NCBI GenBank assembly: GCA_963774415.1
Contig: CAVZEU010000006.1
Coordinates: forward strand, 1 to 25,883
Length of the DNA stretch: 25,883 bases
DNA from: SZUA-36 sp963774415
GTDB lineage: Bacteria > Pseudomonadota > Gammaproteobacteria > Xanthomonadales > SZUA-36
Direction: 5' to 3'
Shown: in pieces, positions 25,501-25,883 of the stretch
Numbering within the stretch: the stretch's first letter is position 1
Layout of the letters: each line of letters starts with the position of its first letter
Position numbers and translations under genes: made by a program
Notes under the pieces: generated by a model
The model's database searches: none
Told to the model about the DNA's origin: nothing
What the model saw: the letters and a program-made list of their open reading frames with translations, nothing else

Positions 25501-25553
25501 ATCAAAGCAGCGAAAGGTAACGCCGCCAGGATTTTCGATATTTCCCGTCTCAT
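22533..25553 (-). CDS. TonB-dependent outer-membrane receptor
   Basis: The protein has 1006 residues. The start at 25553 follows GAGGAGACGAGGGC and gives a signal peptide (about 1-33, 'AALMLILALAAQPVLAQ'). A short Asp/Gln-rich linker leads to 'ELEEVLVTGSRIKRS', then the plug ('DALNEFTSNAPELNQ', 'LVNGHRFVTSS', 'IDRIEVVQAGGAAVYGSDAIAGVVNY'). The rest is a 22-strand-type barrel ending in Phe ('GRRWFVGATARF'), as needed for BAM recognition. Receptors of this large type import oligopeptides, siderophores or glycans with TonB energy; the type alone does not fix the ligand. Two Cys pairs are seen in extracellular-loop-like inserts ('GPACLINVDGDPTNDDPAC', and around 'YDPCDADR'). The peptidase operon and Lrp gene nearby favour a peptide ligand, by inference. 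Confidence 0.93.
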   Translation of the reverse strand: MRREISKILAALPFAALMLILALAAQPVLAQNQAGTDQDNTDQASDNDKAGELEEVLVTGSRIKRSAADQVAPVGTIGAEEFAERGYITAADALNEFTSNAPELNQAPGNGDSSGTGQQFPNLFGLGAGRTLTLVNGHRFVTSSVGLGDAQVDANIIPVGLIDRIEVVQAGGAAVYGSDAIAGVVNYMLKTDFDGLELDAQYGDSSRSDYEQQNYRLTWGTNFDDNRGNFAIDAEYASSPRLAFSDRKRSNLSRITQGNPADTGPNDGIPSVQEILDAHFWNFNGNGIVYNIPAPPPFALTLVDGHPVQFAADGSLIPYDPGQILGIPFAQGGDGFRYSELAGLRTGVERYNAMAVGHYDLSDKVTLRAELLYAHTQGKEIPQGYPRTVLNGASPPNGAIMIFNFNPFLTADTVAALSQANPGFAHGAPLWLSRHFYYDLFPSNIQTTTTKTYFGLLGADGAFNTAGRDWSWTVQGTYGRVKGDTHTWDADVARFENAIFAVPSANGPACLINVDGDPTNDDPACAPINPFGPGNISPEASAYVSVLSGQRYTNDQFDFLATLGTNLFALPAGDVKSVIAYEHRYEKSDFTPYVANRQGLVGQGVMEVPQSGSYHTDEFSAEVLAPILGGDRPLPGFEVLEFNGTYRYVDNSIAGTESVWSVGLRWQVVKDITFRVTRSRNFRAPTLTQLVAPVSVGADAVGYDPCDADRITGGPNPSVRQANCAAEFAAHPEYGALADFQDPAENFTLAQVTTGGNPNLRNEISKTWTYGVVLQPRFVPGLTFSVDRIEIDLTDGLSAFEPTDFMAACYDSSPQPTDVCNTFVRATTGTLEYPAGTVISARSTTFNAGVVEYRGEYYVLDYQMPLDEWLSPGAGHLGLTLDVTHNARYETSVTGTAFVREDNTVTQPDWVSRFTARWAVGPLTLSYQAFYLSSVKAGPDATIENNPHPHISDNLTHSLSAQWDISDMLSLRAGVINFTDQEPSYPTLSHGDILGRRWFVGATARF

Positions 25554-25883
25554 GCCCTCGTCTCCTCTAGAAACCCGTTTCCCGCAACGGTCTGGTTTAC
25601 GTTGATTGTCCCCGCATCGTGCCACGCCAGGGTGGGCCTGGCCGCGAACACGATGAATCCTGACCCGGCAGTCCTCCCCGTGAACTCCCGGTTCCCTAAC
25701 CCTAGTTTATGGCGGCGGGCAGAATTTTTAATGCAAGATTGGCTGGCTTTCAACGCGGTGCGCATAGTTTGTCCGCTGGAGTGGTGCAAAGGCGCATCGA
25801 CTATGCTGGCCAAACAGGCCGCAAGTATCAATTGTTCAACAAAGGCCAGCTTACTTTGGGCTGGATTTTTGTTAGTCTGGACA
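25554..25883. other. Upstream region of the TonB receptor gene, no gene seen
   Basis: One 93-codon minus-strand frame crosses most of this stretch, but it lacks motifs, a ribosome site and sensible composition. The region holds the candidate promoter at 25725-25753 and a leader of about 165 bases. Nothing else was recognised. Confidence 0.5.
25725..25753 (-). promoter_or_regulatory. Candidate promoter of the TonB receptor gene
   Basis: Read on the minus strand: TTGAAA, 17 bases, TAAAAA. The -35 box fits well and the -10 box moderately. Confidence 0.35.

Noticed and set aside
25550..25831. Minus-strand 93-codon frame upstream of the TonB receptor
   Set aside because: No ribosome site and no family motif; it runs through the receptor's own ribosome site and leader.
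25846..25870. Hairpin CCAGC/GCTGG followed by ATTTTT on the plus strand as a terminator
   Set aside because: The stem is only five base pairs and no plus-strand gene leads into it in this window.

Overview
This window is high-GC DNA, probably from a gammaproteobacterium. Suggestive features are several exported S10 and M61 peptidases, a large TonB-dependent receptor whose N-terminus has the usual 'EEVLVTGSRI' plug start, a Tat-exported PLP enzyme, and small toxin-antitoxin modules scattered among ordinary genes. Nothing visible fixes the genus; a xanthomonad-like or related environmental lineage is a guess. No rRNA, tRNA, CRISPR array, transposase or phage gene was seen.

The left part (1-4,460) is patchy accessory DNA, all on the minus strand. 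It holds a small membrane-anchored protein, a DUF4160 / HTH pair, a thioesterase gene with one frameshift and a pirin gene with two, a Gp49-like toxin / XRE antitoxin pair with a clear promoter and operator, and an intact DUF2237 gene. The toxin-antitoxin genes look less GC-rich than the rest. Copies of a short inverted element ending CCGGAATGACG lie between the genes.

The centre (4,464-19,888) is a ten-gene minus-strand operon with 4-base overlaps or tight junctions. In transcription order it encodes S10 peptidase A, an ornithine-cyclodeaminase/mu-crystallin family protein, a class I/II aminotransferase, an exported metal-dependent amidohydrolase, S10 peptidase B, an APC amino-acid permease, an M61-like aminopeptidase with a PDZ domain, S10 peptidase C, a second M61-like peptidase that is probably a lipoprotein and lacks the PDZ domain, and S10 peptidase D. 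All four S10 proteins keep Ser-Asp-His triads and both M61 proteins keep the HExxH...E zinc site. The simplest reading is an envelope-located peptide dismantling line (carboxypeptidases, aminopeptidases, amidohydrolase), with inner-membrane uptake of the released amino acids and cytosolic PLP and NAD(P) chemistry on them.

The right part (19,889-25,883) carries the likely control and entry functions. A good sigma-70-like promoter precedes the operon. An Lrp/AsnC regulator gene lies upstream, separated by a run of four hairpins. Divergent from the regulator is a Tat-exported class V aminotransferase-fold protein that recalls periplasmic PLP enzymes such as PvdN. It converges, across a bidirectional terminator, on a gene for a 1006-residue TonB-dependent receptor. 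Together these look like one regulon for import, trimming and catabolism of particular peptides. The substrate cannot be read from the sequence.
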